From assembly GCA_050250815.1 (NCBI GenBank), contig JBFWNY010000007.1, positions 62,001-126,000 of the forward strand: 64,000 nucleotides of DNA. Direction: 5' to 3'. A program made the translations under genes and the position numbers. Origin of the DNA: JAEUMD01 sp050250815. Its GTDB lineage: Bacteria > Pseudomonadota > Alphaproteobacteria > Rhizobiales > Hyphomicrobiaceae. Shown piece after piece: positions 1 to 7,096 of this stretch. Numbering within the stretch: position 1 is the first letter of the stretch; each line of letters begins with the position of its first letter. The notes below the pieces were generated by a model, which saw only the letters and a list, made by a program, of their open reading frames with translations, ran no database searches and was not told where the DNA came from.

Positions 1-1
1 G

Positions 2-766
2 GGCGAGTACTACCTCACCGATGCAGTCGAGATCGTGCGCGCCGGCGGGGGCCACGCTGCCGTCGTGACGTGCGACGAGGCCGACGTGCTGGGCATCAAC
101 GCGCGCGATCAGCTCGCGGCCGCCGAAGCGATCTGGCAGCAGCGCCGCCGGACCCGCGCCATGCGGGAAGGCGCAACGCTGATCGCACCCGAGACGGTCT
201 GGTTCAGCCACGATACTCAGATCGGACGCGACGTTCTCATCGAGCCCAACGTGTTCTTCGGACCCGGCGTCACCGTCGAGGATGATGCGGTCATTCGCGC
301 CAACTGCCACATCGAGGGAGCTCGGATCGGCAAGGGCGGTCGCATCGGCCCGTTTGCACGCCTTCGCCCGGGAGCAGAACTGGGTGCGGACGTCCACATC
401 GGCAATTTCGTCGAGGTGAAGAACGCCTCGCTTGGCGTCGGCGCCAAGGCCAATCACCTGTCGTATCTGGGTGACGGCAGCGTGGGAGCGGGCGCCAACA
501 TCGGCGCCGGCACGATCTTCTGCAATTACGACGGCTTCTTCAAGCATCGCACGGAGATCGGGGAGGGCGCGTTCGTCGGCTCGAACTCCTCGCTCGTCGC
601 ACCGGTGCGCATCGGCAAGGGCGCCTACATCGGCTCGGGTAGCGTCATCACCAAGGATGTGGCCGCCGACGCCCTGGCGCTCGAGCGCTCGAGTCAGGAC
701 GAGCGCCCGGGCTGGGCGGAGAAATTTCGTATCATGATGCGCCGGCGCAAGTCGGCGCAGACCTGA
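2..766 (+). CDS. glmU: Bifunctional UDP-GlcNAc pyrophosphorylase / GlcN-1-P acetyltransferase, 3' part
   Basis: The gene is cut by the left window edge; 254 codons remain of a protein usually about 450 residues long. The enzyme acetylates glucosamine-1-phosphate and then uridylylates it to UDP-GlcNAc, the precursor of peptidoglycan and lipid A, in the cytoplasm. The first visible residues (GEYYLTD) are the conserved end of the pyrophosphorylase domain. After a linker, hexapeptide repeats form the left-handed beta-helix acetyltransferase domain. NHLSYLGD carries the His that acts as base in the family, and NYDG...[11 protein letters not shown] is the usual GlmU signature. The stop lies 16 bases before glmS, so the two consecutive steps are probably cotranscribed. 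Identity is very secure; only the N-terminal half is unseen. Confidence 0.96.
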   Translation, partial: GEYYLTDAVEIVRAGGGHAAVVTCDEADVLGINARDQLAAAEAIWQQRRRTRAMREGATLIAPETVWFSHDTQIGRDVLIEPNVFFGPGVTVEDDAVIRANCHIEGARIGKGGRIGPFARLRPGAELGADVHIGNFVEVKNASLGVGAKANHLSYLGDGSVGAGANIGAGTIFCNYDGFFKHRTEIGEGAFVGSNSSLVAPVRIGKGAYIGSGSVITKDVAADALALERSSQDERPGWAEKFRIMMRRRKSAQT

Positions 767-782
767 GGCTGGGACTTGAGGC

Positions 783-2603
783 ATGTGCGGCATCGTCGGA
801 ATTCTGTCTGAGCGGCCGGTGGCAGGCGACCTAGTGGACGCTCTGAGGCGGCTCGAGTATCGCGGCTACGACTCTGCGGGCATCGCGACCGTCGAGAACG
901 GCCATCTGGCGCGGCGTCGCGCGGAAGGGAAGTTGCGCAACCTGGAAGGGCGCCTGCTCACCGAACCGCTCAATGGCCACGTCGGTATCGGCCACACGCG
1001 CTGGGCCACACACGGCAAACCGACCGAGCGCAACGCGCATCCGCACATGAGCCCGCGCGTGTCGGTTGTTCACAACGGCATCATCGAGAACTTCCGCGAG
1101 CTGCGCGAGGAACTGACGGCGGCTGGCCACCAGTTCCAGACGGACACGGACACTGAGTCGGTCGTGCACCTCATCACCGAGCACATGGACCGCGGCATGG
1201 GACCGGTCGAGGCCGTCAAGGCGTCGCTGCAGCGCCTCAAGGGTGCCTTTGCCCTCGCCATCGTGTTCGCCGGGCAGGACAACCTGATGATGGCGGCGCG
1301 TGTGGGCAGCCCTCTCGTCATCGGGCATGGACAAGGCGAGATGTACCTGGGCTCGGATGCCATCGCGATCGCACCGTTCACCGATACGGTCAGCTATCTC
1401 GACGAAGGCGACTGGGCCGTGCTGCGCCGCGATGGCGTGGAGATCTTCGATCGCGGCGGCGCGCGGGTCGAGCGCCCGGCGGTCAAGTCGCAGGCCAATG
1501 CACTGCTGATCGACAAGGGCAACCACCGACATTTCATGGCCAAGGAAATCCACGAGCAGCCCGAGGTCATCAGCCACACGCTGTCCCATTACGTCGACAT
1601 GGCCGAGGGTCTCATCCGCCTGCCCGATCTGGGGATCGATCTGGGCAAGGTGCCGCGCGTGACGATCTCTGCGTGCGGCACCGCCTATTATGCCGGGCTT
1701 ATCGGCAAGTACTGGATCGAGCGGCTGGCACGCGTGCCGGTCGAGATCGATATCGCGTCCGAATTGCGCTACCGCGAGGCTCCCCTTCCCGAAGGCGGCC
1801 TGGCGCTGTTCGTCTCGCAGTCGGGAGAGACCGCCGACACGCTCGCCACGCTCCGCTATTGCCGCGAGCAGGGTCAGCGCATCGCCTCTGTCGTTAACGT
1901 GCGGACTTCGACGATCGCGCGCGAAAGCGATGTCGTGCTGCCGACGCTTGCAGGGCCGGAGATCGGCGTCGCTTCGACCAAGGCGTTCACCTGCCAGCTC
2001 ACCGCGCTCGCTTGCCTCGCCTTAGCGCTTGCACGTGCCCGTGGCGCCATCGACGAGGACCGCGAGAGGGCGCTCGTCAAGGAGCTTATCGAGGTGCCCC
2101 GGCACATCGCCGACCAGCTGCTCGACGAGCGCCAGTACGAATCACTTGCCCACCAGCTTTCGAAGAGCCGCGACGTGCTCTACCTGGGCCGCGGCGTGAG
2201 CTTTCCCCTCGCCATGGAAGGCGCGCTCAAGCTCAAGGAGATTTCATATCTCCATGCCGAGGGCTACGCCGCGGGTGAACTCAAGCACGGGCCCATCGCG
2301 CTCATCGACGAGAACGTGCCGGTGATCGTTGTCGCGCCGGAGGACGGGCTGTTCGAGAAGACCATCTCGAACGTGCAGGAGGTGGCAGCGCGCGGTGGCC
2401 AGATCGTGCTCATCACGGATGCTGGGCCTAATGCCGCCGGCTGTGCGCTCGCCTCCCACATCGCTATGCCCAAGGCGAGCGAGTTCACAAACCCGATCGT
2501 CTACGCCGTGCCGGTCCAGCTCATCGCCTATCATACGGCCGTGCAGATGGGCACCGACGTCGACCAGCCGCGCAACCTCGCAAAGTCGGTCACCGTCGAG
2601 TGA
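783..2603 (+). CDS. glmS: Glutamine--fructose-6-phosphate aminotransferase (isomerizing)
   Basis: The enzyme makes glucosamine-6-phosphate from fructose-6-phosphate and glutamine, the first step toward UDP-GlcNAc. The 606-residue length is normal. The protein begins MCGIVGIL, so removal of Met exposes the N-terminal Cys nucleophile of the class II glutamine amidotransferase domain (about residues 1-220, with RGYDSAG). Two SIS sugar-isomerase domains follow (about 285-420 and 455-590); SQSGETADT is the phosphosugar-binding loop of the first. The C-terminus PRNLAKSVTVE is the conserved end that closes the active site. It follows glmU by 16 bases. I see no glmS ribozyme-like leader, and the short gap leaves no room for one; such ribozymes belong to Gram-positives. 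Confidence 0.98.
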   Translation: MCGIVGILSERPVAGDLVDALRRLEYRGYDSAGIATVENGHLARRRAEGKLRNLEGRLLTEPLNGHVGIGHTRWATHGKPTERNAHPHMSPRVSVVHNGIIENFRELREELTAAGHQFQTDTDTESVVHLITEHMDRGMGPVEAVKASLQRLKGAFALAIVFAGQDNLMMAARVGSPLVIGHGQGEMYLGSDAIAIAPFTDTVSYLDEGDWAVLRRDGVEIFDRGGARVERPAVKSQANALLIDKGNHRHFMAKEIHEQPEVISHTLSHYVDMAEGLIRLPDLGIDLGKVPRVTISACGTAYYAGLIGKYWIERLARVPVEIDIASELRYREAPLPEGGLALFVSQSGETADTLATLRYCREQGQRIASVVNVRTSTIARESDVVLPTLAGPEIGVASTKAFTCQLTALACLALALARARGAIDEDRERALVKELIEVPRHIADQLLDERQYESLAHQLSKSRDVLYLGRGVSFPLAMEGALKLKEISYLHAEGYAAGELKHGPIALIDENVPVIVVAPEDGLFEKTISNVQEVAARGGQIVLITDAGPNAAGCALASHIAMPKASEFTNPIVYAVPVQLIAYHTAVQMGTDVDQPRNLAKSVTVE

Positions 2604-2903
2604 GCGTGCAGCCCAGTGACGACCCCGGGCCGAACCAGTCGTTGGGCATCGGGGAAAACTCAGCCCCAACCGGGCCCTGTAGGGGCCTTAACATTGCCTC
2701 ATGGTCTTGTTTGACCTAATCTGCCGGTGTTTTGGGCAGGGGGTTGACGTTTTCCGCCGCGCGGACGGCGGGGGTGCCGGCAGGCTAGCCGGCTACGAGG
2801 TCTTTTCCCGATCCGGGCCGAGCGGGGCGAGTTACCGGGGACGATCTTCGATAAGCTCGCGACTCAGCGAGGAGGGAGGAGCCGGCAACGCCGGCTGAGC
2901 GCC
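2604..2903. other. Intergenic region between glmS and the SPOR protein gene
   Basis: No convincing open frame lies here. Just after glmS there is an imperfect inverted repeat (GTTGGG ... CCCAAC, 2641-2670) and a short GGCCC/GGGCC pair near 2673-2687, neither followed by a T-run. Two TTGAC-type hexamers at 2711-2716 and 2744-2749 could be -35 elements, but I find no matching -10 at 16-18 bases. The 3' end holds a strong Shine-Dalgarno and a hairpin, described separately. Confidence 0.5.
2871..2903 (+). promoter_or_regulatory. Shine-Dalgarno and perfect hairpin ahead of the SPOR gene
   Basis: A very strong Shine-Dalgarno run (GGAGGGAGGA, 2871-2880) is 23 bases from the ATG, too far for normal initiation. 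Immediately after it comes the perfect hairpin GCCGGC-AAC-GCCGGC (2881-2895), and then only 8 bases remain to the ATG. If the hairpin folds, the effective spacing becomes about 8 bases. No alternative in-frame ATG, GTG or TTG lies between. That the hairpin bridges the ribosome-binding site is inference. Confidence 0.45.
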
Positions 2904-4058
2904 ATGGGTCATGCCGCCACCACGTTCGCCGCTGTCGCGATGACGGTTGCCGTCGCCATTGCGGGCCACGTCGCGCCCGCCGGCGCGATGGACCCGGCTG
3001 CCGCTCCGGGTTCCGCGCCTGCGGCCAAGCCTGCCGCAGCAGCCGCCAAGCCCAGCGCGCCACCCACGCCGGCCGCCCGCGCCCTTGCGAAAGGGATAGC
3101 GGCCTACGAGGGCAACAAGCTCGCTCGCGCCGTCGGCGCACTCAGCTCCGCGCTCTCAACCGGTGGCCTGACGAGCAACGAAATGGCGCGCGCGCTGTAT
3201 TTCCGCGGCCTCTCACATCGCAAGCAGGGCCGGCCGGCCCAGGCGATCTCCGATCTGACGGGCGCCATCTGGCTTGCCGATGGCCTCGACGAGAAAGACC
3301 GGGGTGCCGCCGTCGCAGCGCGTGCTCTGGCCTACAAGGATGCGGGTCTGCCGGATCCTGGCGCGCCGCAGACGGCCGCTGCGACCGCCGTGCCCGCCCC
3401 GGTTCCCGCGGCGCCACCGGCGTCGCATTCCTCCGCCAAGCGTGCGGAGCCCGCACCGGCTGCCGATGGGAGCTGGCAGACATCTGCGACGCCACGCGCG
3501 GCCACTGTCGCCCAGGCCGAAGAGCCTGCGGCGGCTGCGCCGTCGTCCGGCGGCGGCATCGCAGGTTTCTTCAGCAACCTGTTTGGTGGCGGAGAGTCTT
3601 CACCTCCTGCCGCACCGTCTCCTGGCAATGTGACGACATCCTCCACCGGTACGCCCCCGAATTCGGCCGTGTCGTCGTGGTCGACGGAAACGGCAGCTAC
3701 GAGGGCCGCGCCGGCGGCGGCACCCGCAGTGAAGCGGACGCGAACCGCCGCGATCGCAGATTCCCCGCCGCCCCCGGCGCCAGCTGTTGCCGCGAAGCCA
3801 GCGCTGACCGGCAAATACAAGCTGCAGGTCGCCGTTGTACGCTCGCGCGCCGAGGCCGATCGCGTGCTTGGCGAGCTCACGGCCAAGCACGCCGCCAAGC
3901 TCGGGGCGCGGCATGCCGTGGTCGAGGAAGCGGTGTTCGGCAACATGGGCACGTTCTTCCGCGTCAACGTCGGTCCGTTCGCGACTGCCGCGGAATCGGG
4001 CAAGGTCTGCGACGCGCTGCGCCCGGGCGGCTACGACTGCCTCGTCGTTACGCAATAG
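2904..4058 (+). CDS. Secreted TPR and SPOR domain protein
   Basis: The protein has 384 residues. Residues 1-29 look like a Sec signal peptide ending in APAGA. Residues about 55-135 form helical TPR-like repeats (ALYFRGLSHRKQGRPAQAISDL). A long Pro/Ala/Ser-rich linker covers about 140-300. Residues about 305-384 (KYKLQVAVVRSRAEADRVL ... RVNVGPF) match the SPOR fold, which in other bacteria binds denuded peptidoglycan glycan strands at septa. It is therefore probably a periplasmic wall-associated protein active in division or envelope maintenance; the partner is unknown. It follows the amino-sugar genes glmU-glmS but is separated by 300 bases and probably has its own start signals. The linker is too low in complexity to carry a function assignment. 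Confidence 0.85.
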   Translation: MGHAATTFAAVAMTVAVAIAGHVAPAGAMDPAAAPGSAPAAKPAAAAAKPSAPPTPAARALAKGIAAYEGNKLARAVGALSSALSTGGLTSNEMARALYFRGLSHRKQGRPAQAISDLTGAIWLADGLDEKDRGAAVAARALAYKDAGLPDPGAPQTAAATAVPAPVPAAPPASHSSAKRAEPAPAADGSWQTSATPRAATVAQAEEPAAAAPSSGGGIAGFFSNLFGGGESSPPAAPSPGNVTTSSTGTPPNSAVSSWSTETAATRAAPAAAPAVKRTRTAAIADSPPPPAPAVAAKPALTGKYKLQVAVVRSRAEADRVLGELTAKHAAKLGARHAVVEEAVFGNMGTFFRVNVGPFATAAESGKVCDALRPGGYDCLVVTQ

Positions 4059-4172
4059 CTGCCGCAAGAGTGCCGCCGTCCAAGCTCCTCAGCCCGCGAA
4101 TGCCCTTCATGGCGCGGTTTCGGCCGTGCCGGGCCTTCAATCCACGCGCTGCTCGTGAAACAATGATCGGCG

Positions 4173-4197
4173 CCGCGGAATCCTCGTGATTCTGCGG
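4173..4197 (+). terminator. Stem-loop after the SPOR gene
   Basis: A 10-bp stem with one G-T pair (CCGCGGAATC / GATTCTGCGG) and a 5-base loop lies 114 bases after the SPOR gene stop. It has no T-run, so it is either a weak or Rho-assisted terminator or an unrelated hairpin. Confidence 0.35.
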
Positions 4198-4294
4198 CCG
4201 GCGGTTGCAAGCCGGTTCGTCCGCCCGCATGAACGGCCTTCATCGGCCCCCAGGGCGCCGAACTGGCTGGCGCAGCCGATCTTGAGGGCGTTAC

Positions 4295-5221
4295 GTGCGG
4301 CAGCCTATCGCCGCCGGGATGATCATGAGCGCAAAACCAACCGACATGCGCGACAAGGCCGGCGGCGACAAGCCCGCCAAGACCGATGCGGAGCTGCGCG
4401 ATCGCCTCAAGTCGCTGGTCGAGACCGACGACCGCGGCTGGCACCTGGGCGCGCGACTGCGCAACTACTTCCTCACCGGTCTCATTATCGTCGGCCCGGT
4501 GACGCTTACGGTCTACATCATCTGGTGGCTGGTCAACGTAGCCGACGCCTGGTTCAAGCCGTTCGTGCCCAAGCAGTATCTGCCCGATACCTATCTGCCG
4601 TTCGCAGTGCCTGGTGTCGGGCTCATCTTTGGCATCGGTGGCCTCACTCTGGTGGGCGCGCTCGCGGCCAACCTGCTGGGCCGCACGCTCATCTCCTACG
4701 GCGACCTGATGCTGGGGCGCATGCCCATCGTACGCAACGTCTACCGCGCGCTGAAGCAGATCTTCGAGAGTGTGGTCTCGGCCACCGATCCCAACCAGTC
4801 GTTCCAGAAGGTTGGGCTGATCGAGTTCCCGTCGAAAGGCATCTGGTCGATCGTGTTCGTGACGGGAGAGACGGGCGGCGAGATCAGCCGCGCCAAGCCC
4901 GGTGGCAACGAGAGCCTGTATACTGTCTTCATGCCGACGGGCATCGTGCCACCGACGGGCTTCATCTGCTTCGTGCCGCGCGAGGCCGTGCAGTTCGTCG
5001 ATATGAGCATCGAGGATGCGGCCAAGATCGTGATCTCGGGCGGCATGGTCACGCCGCCGCAAGGGGCGCGAGGCCCGGGCGGGCCGGGCAAGGGCTCGGC
5101 ATTCGAAGGGCCACTCGCCACGGCGTTGAGCCAATCGCCATCGGTCGCAACCGAGGCGCCTCCCGAGGTGGCGGACGCTCTGCGCCGCGCGAGCCGCCCC
5201 AAGCCGCGGTCGCGGCGGTAG
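4295..5221 (+). CDS. DUF502 family inner-membrane protein
   Basis: This 308-residue protein matches the DUF502 family, whose function is not established. A hydrophilic N-terminus is followed by two membrane segments (about residues 59-82 and 102-126). A conserved cytosolic or periplasmic region has GRMPIVRNVYRALKQ, GLIEFPSKGIWSIVFVTGE and VFMPTGIVPPTGFICFVP, all typical of the family. The last 60 residues are Gly/Pro-rich and basic. A gene of this family often sits between glmS and recG in rhizobia. The start is uncertain: GTG at 4295 has GAGGG six bases upstream; ATG at 4319 or 4325 (MSAKPTD) are alternatives, the latter with a weak GGGA. The fold is secure, the biochemical role unknown. Confidence 0.85.
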   Translation: MRQPIAAGMIMSAKPTDMRDKAGGDKPAKTDAELRDRLKSLVETDDRGWHLGARLRNYFLTGLIIVGPVTLTVYIIWWLVNVADAWFKPFVPKQYLPDTYLPFAVPGVGLIFGIGGLTLVGALAANLLGRTLISYGDLMLGRMPIVRNVYRALKQIFESVVSATDPNQSFQKVGLIEFPSKGIWSIVFVTGETGGEISRAKPGGNESLYTVFMPTGIVPPTGFICFVPREAVQFVDMSIEDAAKIVISGGMVTPPQGARGPGGPGKGSAFEGPLATALSQSPSVATEAPPEVADALRRASRPKPRSRR

Positions 5222-5394
5222 GGCGTCGGCAATCAACGGCACACCGTGATCATAACAGGCCTCCTCGATTAGCGAGGTGGTACGAAACAGACCTCCAGCC
5301 ACTTCGGCAGTAGAGCCACTTTGAGGCATCGCAATATTTGGCTCGTCGATGATCGAGGCGCGGTATAGTTTCAATAGATGGTATCAACTCAGCA

Positions 5395-5991
5395 GTGACA
5401 GCCATGTTGCGGTTCACATTGTTGCTGGCATGCGCAATCGCCATTGCCTCGCTTATTGCGGTTGCGCATGCCGAGGACGAAAGAACATTCGCCGAGCTGC
5501 CGCCATGGCTCGCCAACGGTCTTCTCGACTGCTACACATTTCACAGCATCGTTGCGGAGAGTGGAGCAACGAACCCCGGTCAATCACCGTCGCCTAGTCC
5601 CAAAGTTTTGGCCGAAGAGGCTTTGCAGGAATTGCTCGTAGAGCTGCGGGTTGCCTCTTCGCAAATGGAGCTCGTCAAAGCGCAACTTCTCGCGAAAGCA
5701 AATCAGCGCCGCCAGACAATCGAGGCCGAGAAGGCAAGGAGAAAGGGTCAAACGACAACGGCTCCGGCGACAATGCAGGTGCGGAAGTGGTTCGAGGAAC
5801 AGTGCCATGCTTACCGGCGATCCACCTTGAGGCGGCCCCGTTTGAAGCAGCCACAATTGAACCCGCAGCGACCAAGGTATAGATCCGATCCGTCGCGAGG
5901 CCAGGAAGATATTCCCCGCGAATTGCGCGGAGACTACCCCAATGGTCCAGGTCCGCGCCCCTACTATCGTGGTACACCATCGCCACGTTGA
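5395..5991 (+). CDS. Orphan secreted protein, function unknown
   Basis: I do not recognise this protein of about 195 residues. ATG at 5404 starts a clean signal peptide (MLRFTLLLACAIAIASLIAVAHA), preferable to the GTG at 5395. The mature part has WLANGLLDCYTFHSI, a helical stretch rich in Glu, Lys and Gln (about residues 65-115), and a basic Arg/Pro-rich tail ending YYRGTPSPR. Two Cys are present in the mature chain (in LDCYTF and EEQCHAY), and could form a disulfide. Codon third positions carry clearly more A and T than in the neighbours, which suggests acquisition by transfer. A -10-like TATAGT (5364-5369) lies just upstream, but the nearest -35-like hexamer is 20 bases from it. It converges with the cytochrome gene on the other strand. 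It is likely a real gene because of the signal peptide. Confidence 0.6.
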   Translation: MTAMLRFTLLLACAIAIASLIAVAHAEDERTFAELPPWLANGLLDCYTFHSIVAESGATNPGQSPSPSPKVLAEEALQELLVELRVASSQMELVKAQLLAKANQRRQTIEAEKARRKGQTTTAPATMQVRKWFEEQCHAYRRSTLRRPRLKQPQLNPQRPRYRSDPSRGQEDIPRELRGDYPNGPGPRPYYRGTPSPR

Positions 5992-6054
5992 GCCCCTGGA
6001 ATTCCTGGCCCAATAAGATTCCTTGGCCGACCTCACCCCGAGCGAATGCGACGG

Positions 6055-6885
6055 CTACTCCCGTCGCTTGGCGATGTGATCGAGATAGGCCAGCAGGTCG
6101 TCAAGCTCCGCGTCCGGGAGTGCGGCCGTGTCAAACCCCGCCATCTTCTGCTCCGCCCAAGTGCGCACGCTGCCGGGGTCTCGGATGAGTTTCCGCAAAC
6201 CGATTTCCGTCATGTATTCGGTTGGCCCCATCGGCCGGGCGAGATCGGGGCCCACGGACGCCTCTCCGGCACCATTGATCTTGTGACACGACAGGCAGTG
6301 CTTGACGAAAACGCCAAGCCCACGCCGCTCCGGTGCATCCGCGGACAATGTTGTCGCGACGGCCATTTGCGGCCAGCGTCGATCGGGGCTGCTCACACCT
6401 GACAACGCGGCCAGCGCGTAGGGCCATTGCTCCGGCCCCATCCTTGAGCGCTCGGGATGCTGCCAGACCAGAAAGAAGGGACCAGCTGATGTCGTCTTTC
6501 GGGGAAGCGTGGGCCATGGCTCACGCGGATCCTCGACGGCAATCCAGGGAACTGAACCGCCGGAGCGAGCCGATGCAACAAGAGACATTGGTATCTGTGA
6601 CACGAAGCCGTCGGTCGCCCGGGCCTCGATCGTATCGAAGCTGTCGGCGCCAGCCCCCAGGAGGCTCAAGAGCGGGACAGCCTTGTACGTCATGGCTCGT
6701 CCGTAGGCGACATCTGCCGGAATTTCCAACGTCTGTACGTCGTCTCTGGCCAGCAGTTGCCTCTGCGTGAAACTTCGTTCGAATGTTCCGAATGACAATC
6801 GGAGGACGGCCTGCGTCGCAGTCGCATAGGCAGGCACTGCGATGACGAACCACGCCAACACTGCGACGATTACAGAAGAGCGCAT
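6055..6885 (-). CDS. Periplasmic cytochrome c with an N-terminal molybdopterin-oxidoreductase-like domain
   Basis: From ATG at 6885 (GAGG six bases upstream) the protein has 276 residues and starts with a signal peptide (MRSSVIVAVLAWFVIAVPAYA). Residues about 25-165 resemble the sulfite-oxidase-type molybdopterin domain (PLLSLLG ... ATDGFVSQIPMSLV ... GPFFLVWQ ... WPYALAALSGV), but this part has no Cys to bind molybdenum, so it is probably non-catalytic. Residues about 185-276 are a class I cytochrome c: CLSCH binds heme covalently, VGPDLARPMG is the usual loop, and KMAGFD supplies the Met axial ligand. It is therefore likely a periplasmic electron carrier docked to, or derived from, a molybdoenzyme system. 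No molybdenum enzyme is encoded nearby. Codon usage is milder in GC than in recG. Confidence 0.75.
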   Translation of the reverse strand: MRSSVIVAVLAWFVIAVPAYATATQAVLRLSFGTFERSFTQRQLLARDDVQTLEIPADVAYGRAMTYKAVPLLSLLGAGADSFDTIEARATDGFVSQIPMSLVASARSGGSVPWIAVEDPREPWPTLPRKTTSAGPFFLVWQHPERSRMGPEQWPYALAALSGVSSPDRRWPQMAVATTLSADAPERRGLGVFVKHCLSCHKINGAGEASVGPDLARPMGPTEYMTEIGLRKLIRDPGSVRTWAEQKMAGFDTAALPDAELDDLLAYLDHIAKRRE

Positions 6886-7096
6886 ATCAACCTCGGGTCG
6901 GCGCCGAGCAAGAGGCGGGAGACGTCTCGGACGGCTGTCGGCCGAACGTCTGAGACCCCACAATTGGCGCCACTGCGTTGCGGTGTGAACCGGCCGGATC
7001 GGCGGCAGCCATCAGTCGCCACCGCCGACATCCTATCGCGGTAGCTGACGATTGCGCCGCTTTCGTTTCAAGCACACGGTACTGCAGAACCGCGTC

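Noticed and set aside
2641..2690. Possible terminator after glmS
   Set aside because: Stems are short or imperfect and there is no T-run, so I did not list it as a terminator.
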